Origin: Acidobacteriota bacterium
GTDB taxonomy: Bacteria; Acidobacteriota; Terriglobia; Bryobacterales; Bryobacteraceae
Direction: 5' to 3'
DNA length: 32,434 bases
Assembly: GCA_018268715.1 (NCBI GenBank)
Contig: JAFDVZ010000007.1
Coordinates: 695,065 to 727,498, forward strand
Positions 17,395 to 24,495 of the stretch are shown piece after piece. Position numbers and translations under genes: made by a program. How positions within the stretch are numbered: position 1 is the first letter of the stretch; each line of letters opens with the position of its first letter. Under the pieces are notes generated by a model. The model was not told the DNA's origin. It was given only the letters and a program-made list of their open reading frames with translations, and did no database searches.

Positions 17395-17733
17395 TCAGGC
17401 CTCCTCGGCGGTCGCGCTCAGAACGTTGGTGATGGCGGTGGTGAGCGTGGCCCACTGCCGGGTCTCTTCGCGCAGGCGCTTCACGCCCGCCGTGGTCAGG
17501 CTGTAGAATTTGGCGCGGCGGTTGTTGTCCGACACGCCCCATTCGGAGCCGATCAGGCCCTGGTGCTCCAGTCGGTAAAGGGCGGGGTACAGCGAGCCCT
17601 GTTCGATCTCGAGCAGGTTCTTCGAGATCTGCTGGATGCGCAGCAGCACTCCATACCCATGCAGCGGGCCGAGCGATACGGCCTTCAGGATGAGCATGTC
17701 CAGGGTGCCGGGCAGCAGGTCGGGCTTTTTCAT
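17395..17733 (-). CDS. PadR-family transcriptional repressor
   Basis: DNA-binding protein of 112 residues with the PadR winged helix. LPGTLDMLILKAVSLGPLHGYGVLLRI leads into the recognition region (LLEIEQGSLYPALYRLEHQGLIGSEWG) and the wing (NNRRAKFYSLTTAGVKRLREET). It matches the acidobacterial PadR subgroup that sits before ADOP permeases, and here it is the first gene of such a pair, one base ahead of the permease. PadR proteins usually repress their own promoter and a linked transporter until a ligand binds. The matching palindromes on its promoter fit autoregulation. AGGAGAG (17744-17750 on the complement) is the Shine-Dalgarno, 10 nt before the ATG. Confidence 0.95.
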   Translation of the reverse strand: MKKPDLLPGTLDMLILKAVSLGPLHGYGVLLRIQQISKNLLEIEQGSLYPALYRLEHQGLIGSEWGVSDNNRRAKFYSLTTAGVKRLREETRQWATLTTAITNVLSATAEEA

Positions 17734-17744
17734 TCGAACAAGTC

Positions 17745-17799
17745 TCTCCTAGGGCGACTAGGAGAATCGTACGCCGGTTCTCCTAGTCTGTCAAGGAGA
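17745..17799 (-). promoter_or_regulatory. PadR-ADOP promoter with twin 21-bp operators
   Basis: Read on the minus strand, TTGACA (17789-17794) and TACGAT (17766-17771) are separated by exactly 17 bp, a strong sigma70-type promoter. Two palindromes with the same geometry cover it: arms TCTCCT/AGGAGA separated by 9 bp at 17779-17799 and again at 17745-17765, 34 bp apart. In the second the arms extend to 7 bp (TCTCCTA/TAGGAGA). The first covers the -35 box. The second begins at the edge of the -10 box, spans the predicted start site, and includes the Shine-Dalgarno. Binding by the adjacent PadR protein is inferred. Confidence 0.8.
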
Positions 17800-17803
17800 G
17801 GTT

Positions 17804-20275
17804 TTAGCGGCGGGGCGCGAAGCCGGCGGTCAGCGTGAGCATCACGCTGCGGCCCGGCAGCATCAGCAACTGGTCGTTGGGGCTCTGCGCGTAGGCCACG
17901 CCCGCCGTGGCGGCGGTGGCGGCCGTCACTCCGTAGATGCTGTGCTGGTCGAACAGGTTGTTCACGCTGAGGGCGAGCTTACTGCCGCGGAATAGGGAGC
18001 GGTCCTTCATCGTGTAGTTGATGAACGCGTTGGTCACGTTGAACGCATCGATCGGGATGGCCTGGTTCCGGCCCCCGTTGTCATTCCACATCGAGCCGAT
18101 GCGCTTGTTGAAGAACCCCAGGTCCCACGACTTGCGCTGGTACGACACGCCCACCGTCGCCGTGTTGCGAGGCGCGCTGGCCACCCACCAGCTCGTGTTC
18201 TGGTATTTCGCCGCTCCCATGGTGCCGTTCAGGTACAGGCTGAGTCCATGGCCCACCACGAAGTTGCTCTCCGCTTCTATGCCCTTCGTGTTCGACGGGC
18301 CCGGCAGGTAATAGATCGGCTCATTGCCGTTGTTCGGATCCGGCGTCGAGACATAGGGATTCTGGAAGTGGATGTAGTAGGCGTCCAGATCCAGGGTCCA
18401 GCGGCTGAACTTCAGCACCGATCCCATCTGGTAGGTCTTGGCCATGGTCGGCCTGGGCAGCACGGAGACTTCGGCGTTCTTCACGTCGAACACGCTGCTC
18501 GGCGGCACGACGCTGCCTTCTCCGAACTGCGCGTACGCCGTCCAGTTGCGCTTCAGCCGGTAGCGCGCGTCGATCGACGGCAGCCAGGAATGATAGATGC
18601 CGTCGTGGGTGACAAACGCCACGCCTCCCACGCACACGCTGCTCACGATCTTGCCGCCCGGACAGCCGATGGTCTTGCCGTTGTCGGCGAACTGGTTCAG
18701 GTGCATGTTGTACTGCGCGTATTTGACGCCGGCGGTGATGCTCAACCGCGAGGTGGCGCGGAACTCGTACTCGGCGAACGGCTGCCAGCTCTGCGTGATG
18801 AAATGCTCGTGGAAGTTGCCGAACGGCGTGTTCACCCAGGTGCGCGGGTCGCTGGGAATCTGGTAGCGGTCCGTGTAGGCCCACTCATACCAGACGCCGG
18901 TGCGGAAGGTTCCCCACCTCAGGTCCTTCACCGCCGACAGCACGTCGCCGAATTTGTTATAGCCGTTCAGCTTATCGACGCCGGAGGTGGCCGTGATGGT
19001 GGTTCCGTTGTAATTCTGCTTGTTCCAGTAACGGTATTGATAGGTCTTGTTATCCAGCCTCCACCCGTGTCCGAGATTCGAAGTCACTCCGATATAGGAG
19101 AACTCGGATTGGACATGATAGAAGTTATAGCCGTAATAATTCGGCATGCTGGGATCTCCGGTCATCAGGTAATTCGGGCCGAACTGATCCACCTGCGCCC
19201 GCGTCGGACCCTTCGTGTTTGGCGTGTTGGTCCACAGGTCCACGATGCCCGTGAACAGCGTGATGGTGGTGTTGGGAGTCACCTGATACTGATACTTGCC
19301 CGATCCCGCGATGCGCTTCTGGTGGTTATACGTCTGGTATCCGTCCGACAGCAGTTGGTGGACGTCGATCAGCAGGTTCGATTTCTTCGACTTTCCGAAG
19401 CCGAACATCCCCGAATCGATCCCCAGGTCGAGCATCCGCGTGTTGAACGACCCATAGGAGATGGACGCGCGGATGTCGGGATCGGGACGCACCTCGCGAG
19501 ACAGCAGGTTCACCGAGCCGCCGAAGTTCGTGGGCCCGATCGTCGAGGCGGTGCCCGGACTGCGGTCGAAGTTCACCCCGCCAATCCACTGTCCGGGGAA
19601 GAACACCCAGGAGTGATGCGTCGGCGTGTTGGTGTCTTCAAACGGGATGCCGTCGTAGGTCATCGTATACAGGCCGTCCTGGAAACCCCGGAAGAAGATC
19701 TTGCTGTCGCCCAGCCCGATGCCGTTGGGATTCACGCCGAACGTGCCGGGCGCCATGTTCAGCACCTCGACGTAATCGGAGACCGGCGACGTGAAGTTCT
19801 GGATGAACGGAGCGCTGATGATGGTGGCGGCCGAGCGCGCGTCCAGGGTGTTGCCCGAAGGCGCGAGATCGGCGGCGGTGGAGACCACGGCTTCCACCGT
19901 AACGGTGTCCGACATGCCGGCCACGCTGAGATACAGCGCGATATTATCGGCGCCGCCCGTGCCGGGGTGCTGGCCGGTGCGCACCGTCGTGACGAATCCG
20001 GGCGCGGAGGCTTCGATCGTGTAAGTCCCGGCCGGCAATCCCGCGGCGGAGAAGCGGCCCTCTCCGTCTGTGATCACCATGCGGACGTAGTCGCTCGACT
20101 CGTTCTTGATCTTTACGACGGCGTTGGGGAAGATCTTGCCGGAGGCGTCCAATACGGTGCCGCCCAACGCGGCGCCTCCCTGTTGCGCTTGAAGACACAC
20201 AACGCCGGACATGAGTACAAACCAAAGAGTGGCGAACCCGATCGCGCGGATCGGCCGATGGGGCGACAAACCCAT
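17804..20275 (-). CDS. TonB-dependent receptor with carboxypeptidase-regulatory N-domain
   Basis: Outer-membrane transporter of 823 residues. A signal peptide ends near residue 31 (VVCLQAQ). A carboxypeptidase-regulatory-like domain covers about 37-120 (GGTVLDASGKIFPNAVVKIK, then GEGRFSAAGLPAGTYTIEA). The plug covers about 145-260 (VLNMAPGTFGVNPNGIGLGD, then FFRGFQDGLYTMTYDGIPFED). The barrel follows, with a late FINYTMKDRSLFRGSKLALSVNNLFD, the usual last-strands motif. It is shorter than the Oar-like receptor at 1535 and more like siderophore or small-ligand receptors; the substrate is not determinable. PadR-ADOP follows after 70 bp but has its own promoter. AAAGGA (20286-20291 on the complement) is the likely Shine-Dalgarno, at the foot of a hairpin. 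Confidence 0.9.
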   Translation of the reverse strand: MGLSPHRPIRAIGFATLWFVLMSGVVCLQAQQGGAALGGTVLDASGKIFPNAVVKIKNESSDYVRMVITDGEGRFSAAGLPAGTYTIEASAPGFVTTVRTGQHPGTGGADNIALYLSVAGMSDTVTVEAVVSTAADLAPSGNTLDARSAATIISAPFIQNFTSPVSDYVEVLNMAPGTFGVNPNGIGLGDSKIFFRGFQDGLYTMTYDGIPFEDTNTPTHHSWVFFPGQWIGGVNFDRSPGTASTIGPTNFGGSVNLLSREVRPDPDIRASISYGSFNTRMLDLGIDSGMFGFGKSKKSNLLIDVHQLLSDGYQTYNHQKRIAGSGKYQYQVTPNTTITLFTGIVDLWTNTPNTKGPTRAQVDQFGPNYLMTGDPSMPNYYGYNFYHVQSEFSYIGVTSNLGHGWRLDNKTYQYRYWNKQNYNGTTITATSGVDKLNGYNKFGDVLSAVKDLRWGTFRTGVWYEWAYTDRYQIPSDPRTWVNTPFGNFHEHFITQSWQPFAEYEFRATSRLSITAGVKYAQYNMHLNQFADNGKTIGCPGGKIVSSVCVGGVAFVTHDGIYHSWLPSIDARYRLKRNWTAYAQFGEGSVVPPSSVFDVKNAEVSVLPRPTMAKTYQMGSVLKFSRWTLDLDAYYIHFQNPYVSTPDPNNGNEPIYYLPGPSNTKGIEAESNFVVGHGLSLYLNGTMGAAKYQNTSWWVASAPRNTATVGVSYQRKSWDLGFFNKRIGSMWNDNGGRNQAIPIDAFNVTNAFINYTMKDRSLFRGSKLALSVNNLFDQHSIYGVTAATAATAGVAYAQSPNDQLLMLPGRSVMLTLTAGFAPRR

Positions 20276-20290
20276 AGTTGTAGCTATCCT

Positions 20291-20313
20291 TTCGGCTGAA
20301 GTTATTAGCCGAA
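20291..20313 (-). promoter_or_regulatory. Hairpin abutting the ribosome site of the TonB receptor
   Basis: Perfect 7-bp inverted repeat TTCGGCT (20291-20297) / AGCCGAA (20307-20313) with a 9-nt AT-rich loop, extendable by a few pairs. In the minus-strand transcript its 3' arm runs directly into AAAGGA, the presumed Shine-Dalgarno, so folding could limit ribosome access. It could instead be a repressor operator. The 113 bp between this gene and the rhomboid gene holds nothing else that I recognise. Confidence 0.4.
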
Positions 20314-20388
20314 GGTAGCAGACGACTGTTACTATCAGATCACGGAGTTATTAAGATTCGATTGCCGCTCCGCCGCCGGGCCAGCTAG

Positions 20389-21231
20389 CTAGAACCCCGG
20401 TTGGCTCACCACCCGCGCCAACCCCATGAACATATTCAGGAACGCCAGCACGGTGATGATCACGCACAGCGCGGCGATGCCCTGCCAAACCCGCTCGGTT
20501 CGCGACGCAATCCGCGGCGTGCCCGCGACAAACCCCGCTCCGAAGCCCGCCGCCAGGCCGCCGATATGCGCCGCCATGTCGATATTCGGCACGATGAATC
20601 CGAGCACCAGCCCGTACATCGCCCAGCGCATATAGAAGCTCCGCAGCGCCGACCCGTAGCTCGACCGCTCCTTCACCCCGAACGCGATCATCGCCCCGAT
20701 CAGCCCGAAAATGCCCGCCGACGCCCCCACCGACAGGTGCGCGAAATGGGCGCTCGCCCAGAATCCCACCACCGTCGACATGAAGTAGATGAACAACATC
20801 CGGCTGGTTCCGAAGAATTCCTCGGTCTGCGCGCCCAGGTCGAACAGCACCCAGGAGTTCATCAGGATGTGCATGATCCCGCCGTGCAGGAAGCCGGCCG
20901 TAATCAGCCGCCACCATTGCCCGGCCTGGATCAGCGGAGGGTACATGGCGCCGAAGTTCACCAGCGTATAGCCGTCCAGCCCCTGGATGCCGCCGCGCCC
21001 CGATTTCGAGCTGTAGATCATCATGGCCACGTACAGGCCGCCGTTGATCAACAGCAGCAGCGTGGTGGTGAAGCGGGCCTGCGGGATGAGTCCGCCCATG
21101 ATGTCGGCCGGTTGCCGGCGGTCGATGGCGCGGGGACCGACGGGCGAGTTGCAGTAGGGGCATACCCGGTCGTCGGTGGTGATGAAGGCCCGGCAGTGCG
21201 GGCACATGCGGCGTTTGTCCACTGATGCCAT
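20389..21231 (-). CDS. Rhomboid-family intramembrane serine protease with N-terminal zinc ribbon
   Basis: Predicted polytopic inner-membrane protease of 280 residues. A cytoplasmic zinc-ribbon-like knuckle comes first (C10, C13, C24, C27 in CPHC...CPYC). Six or seven membrane helices begin near residue 54. The rhomboid marks are HGGIMHILMN at 116-125, the catalytic serine S171 in GASAGIFG, and the catalytic histidine H222 in AAHIGG. Rhomboids cut membrane proteins within or near their helices; the substrate here is unknown. The start at 21231 is chosen because homologous sequence begins there; the frame stays open to 21528 but would overlap the divergent protease gene. An internal Met at residue 9 is an alternative. 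It diverges from the M48 protease gene with 15 bp between start codons. Confidence 0.9.
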   Translation of the reverse strand: MASVDKRRMCPHCRAFITTDDRVCPYCNSPVGPRAIDRRQPADIMGGLIPQARFTTTLLLLINGGLYVAMMIYSSKSGRGGIQGLDGYTLVNFGAMYPPLIQAGQWWRLITAGFLHGGIMHILMNSWVLFDLGAQTEEFFGTSRMLFIYFMSTVVGFWASAHFAHLSVGASAGIFGLIGAMIAFGVKERSSYGSALRSFYMRWAMYGLVLGFIVPNIDMAAHIGGLAAGFGAGFVAGTPRIASRTERVWQGIAALCVIITVLAFLNMFMGLARVVSQPGF

Positions 21232-21239
21232 TGTACAAT
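21230..21239. promoter_or_regulatory. Palindromic -10-like element between divergent protease genes
   Basis: ATTGTACAAT is a perfect 10-bp palindrome that presents TACAAT on both strands. On the plus strand TACAAT (21234-21239) ends 7 nt before the ATG of the M48 gene, which suits a leaderless transcript. On the minus strand the same hexamer overlaps the rhomboid ATG, so if used there it would favour the next Met codon (residue 9). No good -35 was found for either direction. Confidence 0.35.
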
Positions 21240-21246
21240 CCGGTTC

Positions 21247-22395
21247 ATGCGAGGCCTCTCCACCGGCCTGATTCTGACCGCGACGGCGGCTGCCTCGCCG
21301 TTCGTCTACACCCTGCCGCCGGACCAATATCGCGAGGCCGTCGATTATCATCGCTGGCTCAACGGTCTCCACTTCGCCGGAGCGGCGCTGCAGTTGGCCG
21401 TGTTGGCCGCGCTTGTGGCCCTCCGCGCCGGGCCGCGACTCGCCGCCCGCCTGCGCGCGCCGCGGGTCGCCGCCATGGTGCTTGGCGTTGTGTTCGCAGC
21501 CGGCCTCCCGGTGGACGCGGCGCGGCATTGGGTGTTGCTCCGCTACGGAATGTCTACCCAGGGCTGGCCGGACTGGTTCGCCGACACCCTGAAATCGGCG
21601 GCCGTTACCGGCGCCTTGGCCGTGGTCTTGCTGCCCGCGGGCATTACGTTGGTGCGCCGCTGGAGGCTCGGTTGGATTGCGGCGTGGGCGGTCGCGACGC
21701 TGCTCGCCATCGCCGGAGCATGGGCCGCGCCGGTCTACTTCGACCCGCTGTTCTCCAACTTCCGGCCGCTCGCCGAATCGCGCCCGGCCCTGGTGGCCCC
21801 GCTCGCCGAAGTATGCCGCAGGGCCGGCTACCCCGTGCCCCCGTCAAGGATGTTCGAAATGGACGCCAGCCAGACCTCCCGCGCCGTGAACGCTTATATG
21901 ACCGGATTGGGAGCCTCCCGCCGCATCGTCATCTGGGACACCGCCATCCAGGTCCTCACCGTCCCTCAGATCCAGACCGTCTTCGCGCACGAGGTCGGAC
22001 ACTACGCCCAGGGCCACATCGCGCTCGGAATCGCGGCGGCGTCGGCCGGAATGCTGCTGGCGGCCTGGCTCGCCCGGCTCCTGCTCCGTCGACGTTCCGG
22101 CCAGCCGATCCCGCTGATCCTGCTGCTGCTTTCGGCGCTGGGCTTCCTCTCCGAGCCGGTCGCCAACAGCGCCAGCCGGTGGATGGAGCGCCAGGCCGAC
22201 ATCTACGAGCTCGAGGCCATGCAGGGGCTGGTCCCCGACCCCGGCCGGAACTCGGCGGAAACCGATCAGATCCTCTCCGCCATCGACCGGGAGGACCCCG
22301 AACCCGGCCCCTTCATCCGCTTCTGGCGCTACGATCATCCCCCGGTGGCCGAACGGATGGAGTTCGCCCGGACGTACCGGCCCCATCGACATTAG
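21247..22395 (+). CDS. M48-family membrane zinc metalloprotease (Ste24-like)
   Basis: Predicted inner-membrane metallopeptidase of 382 residues. Several hydrophobic segments (about 4-22, 42-62, 74-90, 115-135, 141-161) precede the catalytic part. The zinc motif is HEVGH at 248-252, followed by YAQGHI and two more membrane segments. The third ligand is probably E314 in SRWMERQADIYELEAM, as in Ste24/HtpX enzymes. The C-terminal FWRYDHPPVAERMEFA matches the conserved end of CAAX prenyl protease 1-type M48 proteins. A role in membrane-protein quality control is likely. It shares a 15-bp divergent gap with the rhomboid protease, and the two could serve one process. No Shine-Dalgarno is visible. 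Confidence 0.9.
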   Translation: MRGLSTGLILTATAAASPFVYTLPPDQYREAVDYHRWLNGLHFAGAALQLAVLAALVALRAGPRLAARLRAPRVAAMVLGVVFAAGLPVDAARHWVLLRYGMSTQGWPDWFADTLKSAAVTGALAVVLLPAGITLVRRWRLGWIAAWAVATLLAIAGAWAAPVYFDPLFSNFRPLAESRPALVAPLAEVCRRAGYPVPPSRMFEMDASQTSRAVNAYMTGLGASRRIVIWDTAIQVLTVPQIQTVFAHEVGHYAQGHIALGIAAASAGMLLAAWLARLLLRRRSGQPIPLILLLLSALGFLSEPVANSASRWMERQADIYELEAMQGLVPDPGRNSAETDQILSAIDREDPEPGPFIRFWRYDHPPVAERMEFARTYRPHRH

Positions 22396-22452
22396 TATCT
22401 TTGGGCCGTTATGGCCGATTTCGGCCCTTGGCCTGTTACAATCAAAATTCCA

Positions 22453-23244
22453 ATGGGGGGAACCGAGCAGGGGCATCGACAGAGTATCGTCGAGGTGGGA
22501 CGGCTCGTCCTGCAGAAGAACTGGGTAGCCGCAAGCGACGGCAACATCAGTATCCGGCTGGACGATGGCCGCATCTTGTGCACGCCGTCCGGCGTGTGTA
22601 AGGGCGCCATGCGGCCCGAGGATCTCATCATCTGCGATCTGGATGGCCGGCGCATCAGCGGCGACCGGGAATGCACGTCGGAAATCGCCATGCACACGGC
22701 GATCTACGCGCGCCGCCCGGACGTGACGGCCGTGGTCCACGCCCATCCGCCCTATTCGACGGGTTTCGCGGCGGCCGGCCGCGCCCTCGATCTGGCCGTG
22801 CTGCCTGAGGTGATCGTCTCGCTGGGATGCATTCCGCTCGCCGCCTACGGTCTGCCGGGCACTCCTGAATTGACTGAAGGCATGCTCCCCTACATCGCCA
22901 AGTGCGACGCCATGCTGCTCGAAAATCACGGCGTGGTCTGCTACGGCGAGACCGTCTGGAAAGCCTACGCCCGCATGGAGAAGGTGGAGCAGACCGCCCA
23001 CATCACGCTGGTGGCGGAAATGCTCGGAGGCCCCAGGGTGCTGGGCCGCGCCGACGTGCGCCGGTTGTTCGAAGCTCGAACCCGCTACGGCATCCGCAGC
23101 CACACCACCTTCGAGCCGGGTTTCCCGGTGGTGGCCGAGGATCTCGAAGACTCGCAGCCGCGCTACCGTCTGACGCGCGACGAAATTGCGTCGATCGTCG
23201 ACGAGGCCTTGCGCGCCCACGAAGCGTCGGCCCGTCGGCGCTAG
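22453..23244 (+). CDS. Class II aldolase/adducin family protein (L-fuculose-phosphate aldolase-like)
   Basis: Zinc-dependent cytoplasmic aldolase of 263 residues, homologous to FucA/AraD-type enzymes that split or form sugar phosphates through dihydroxyacetone phosphate or glycolaldehyde. Key positions are SDGNISIR (28-35), the catalytic glutamate E77 in TSEIAMH, zinc histidines H96 and H98 in VHAHPPYSTG, and H159 in LLENHGVVCYGE. The C-terminal about 50 residues extend beyond the core. The start at 22453 (MGGTEQGHRQ) is preferred because TACAAT (22437-22442) lies 10 nt upstream of it; an in-frame ATG at 22411 would add 14 residues. The substrate is not determinable. It follows the M48 gene on the same strand but looks unrelated in function. 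Confidence 0.85.
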   Translation: MGGTEQGHRQSIVEVGRLVLQKNWVAASDGNISIRLDDGRILCTPSGVCKGAMRPEDLIICDLDGRRISGDRECTSEIAMHTAIYARRPDVTAVVHAHPPYSTGFAAAGRALDLAVLPEVIVSLGCIPLAAYGLPGTPELTEGMLPYIAKCDAMLLENHGVVCYGETVWKAYARMEKVEQTAHITLVAEMLGGPRVLGRADVRRLFEARTRYGIRSHTTFEPGFPVVAEDLEDSQPRYRLTRDEIASIVDEALRAHEASARRR

Positions 23245-23250
23245 CGCCGT

Positions 23251-23829
23251 TTAGCTCAGTCGCGCCTCGCCGGCCGCCTCTTCCGCCTCGACGTCGGTGC
23301 GTCGCCGGAGTCGCGGCGTCTTGAACAGGAACAGATAGCCGGCGAGCACGCATCCCAACGCCAGTTTCACCGCTTCCACCATCAGAAACGCGCCCCGCAA
23401 CGCCAGGTAGCGGGCCCGGTCGGCGGACCAGCCCTGCGCGAACTCGATGCCGCGCCGCAGGAACGTAATCTCCGGTGCCAGCACAAAATACCCGAACACC
23501 GCCAGGATCATCATTGCGCCGCCCAACCCGATCCCCAGGCGGCTGATGTGCGTCGCATACACCAGCACCACGATCAACGAAGCCCCAATCAGCAGTTGCG
23601 TGACACCCCAGGCCCACATGTACTGGTTGGTCAACTCCGCCTGGTGATGGGCCAGCAACTGCGCCACCGGCTCGTAACCGGCCGCTTTGATCAGCTTGGC
23701 GATCTCGCCGGGCGGGCGGGTCAGAATCGTCTCGGCGCTCTGCGAGCTGCGAAGGTCGATGAACGCCATGAACAGGCAACCGACAATCCAGGCTCCCAGC
23801 AGGAATGCTGCCACGCGACGCAAATGCAT
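23251..23829 (-). CDS. Hypothetical four-helix membrane protein
   Basis: Predicted integral membrane protein of 192 residues that I do not recognise. Four hydrophobic segments are clear: about 5-25 (VAAFLLGAWIVGCLFMAF), then after a soluble stretch of about 50 residues WGVTQLLIGASLIVVLVYA, GIGLGGAMMILAVFGYFVLAP, and MVEAVKLALGCVLAGYLFLF. The C-terminus is charged (RRRTDVEAEEAAGEA). The start MHLRRVAAF is chosen because it begins the first helix; the open frame continues upstream but has no coding character there. TACACT (23838-23843 on the complement) lies 8 nt before the ATG. It converges on the aldolase gene with 6 nt between stop codons. Confidence 0.75.
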   Translation of the reverse strand: MHLRRVAAFLLGAWIVGCLFMAFIDLRSSQSAETILTRPPGEIAKLIKAAGYEPVAQLLAHHQAELTNQYMWAWGVTQLLIGASLIVVLVYATHISRLGIGLGGAMMILAVFGYFVLAPEITFLRRGIEFAQGWSADRARYLALRGAFLMVEAVKLALGCVLAGYLFLFKTPRLRRRTDVEAEEAAGEARLS

Positions 23830-23924
23830 CGCTTGCAAGTGTAACGCAAATAACCGGTATCTCCCCGATCCGGCCCGTTCATACCCCTCCCAGGACCGGG
23901 GCGGGGAAGGCCCGGGGACGCGTC

Positions 23925-24356
23925 TCAGCCGAGCATGCTCAGTATCGAATCGGAACTCGAATCTCCCGAATTGGAACCGAGCAACGCCCGGAGCGCCGCG
24001 GTCTTCAGGTCCGATGCACTGGTGGAAGCCGCCGTCGAAGAGGCGTCGCCGGACGTCGAGGCGTCCGTCGTCCCATCCGCGCTTCCCCCCGATTTCGTCA
24101 GCGAAGCCGCAATGGCGGCCAGCGTGCTGCTCAGGTCCGTCGATCCGCCATCCCCCGAACTGTCCCCGAACAACAGGCTTACCGACTCCAGTTGCGTGGC
24201 CGATACGCTGAGTTTGACGATGTCTTCCGGCGATGCGCTCTCCAGCGCGGCCATGGCCTTGGGCGACGACAACACCGGCGATTTGACGTTCGAGAGCGTT
24301 TCGAGCAGGCTCGACAGCATCGGGTTCGATGAGTTTGTTGAGCTGACTGTACTCAT
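23925..24356 (-). CDS. Serine-rich small hypothetical protein
   Basis: A 143-residue protein of very biased composition: about a quarter serine, rich in Thr, Ala, Gly, Asp and Leu, with no Cys, Trp or Tyr. The N-terminal half contains MAALESASPEDIVKLSVSATQLESVSLLFG, which looks helical and ordered; my impression is that similar short proteins exist in acidobacteria, but I cannot name a family. Next is a disordered Ser/Gly/Asp/Thr stretch, then LKTAALRALLG and a C-terminal SILSMLG. There is no signal peptide. It diverges from the lipoamide dehydrogenase gene across 139 bp, in which only that gene's possible -10 was noted. The opposite strand also has a 143-codon open frame; this strand is preferred for its coherent helical segment. 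Confidence 0.55.
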   Translation of the reverse strand: MSTVSSTNSSNPMLSSLLETLSNVKSPVLSSPKAMAALESASPEDIVKLSVSATQLESVSLLFGDSSGDGGSTDLSSTLAAIAASLTKSGGSADGTTDASTSGDASSTAASTSASDLKTAALRALLGSNSGDSSSDSILSMLG

Positions 24357-24475
24357 AAGGTTCTAATCGGTGGCGCGAGCGCAAACCCGCACCCGATCTT
24401 CCTCCCGCAATTGAGTGGCCGTTCACTCGTCCCCGCCCCGCCGCGCCGCGCATTCCGGCTGCTCCGCCGCCCCCT

Positions 24476-24484
24476 TGCTAAACT
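24476..24484 (+). promoter_or_regulatory. Candidate extended -10 promoter of the lpd-lipB-E2 operon
   Basis: TGCTAAACT contains the extended -10 dinucleotide TG one base before TAAACT (24479-24484). It ends 11 nt before the ATG at 24496; AAAGAG lies between and could serve as a weak ribosome site. No -35 box is evident, which is tolerated by extended -10 promoters. Confidence 0.4.
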
Positions 24485-24495
24485 GAAAGAGAACA

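Noticed and set aside
18248-20299. 683-codon plus-strand open frame opposite the second TonB receptor
   Set aside because: Same reason: antisense shadow of a well-supported gene, with low-complexity translation.
21232-21528. Upstream extension of the rhomboid protein
   Set aside because: The added 99 residues are low-complexity and overlap the divergent M48 gene; the zinc-ribbon N-terminus starts at 21231.
23935-24366. 143-codon plus-strand frame opposite the serine-rich protein
   Set aside because: Composition is equally biased but no ordered segment stands out; the minus-strand reading has a coherent helical motif. Kept only as a note in the findings.
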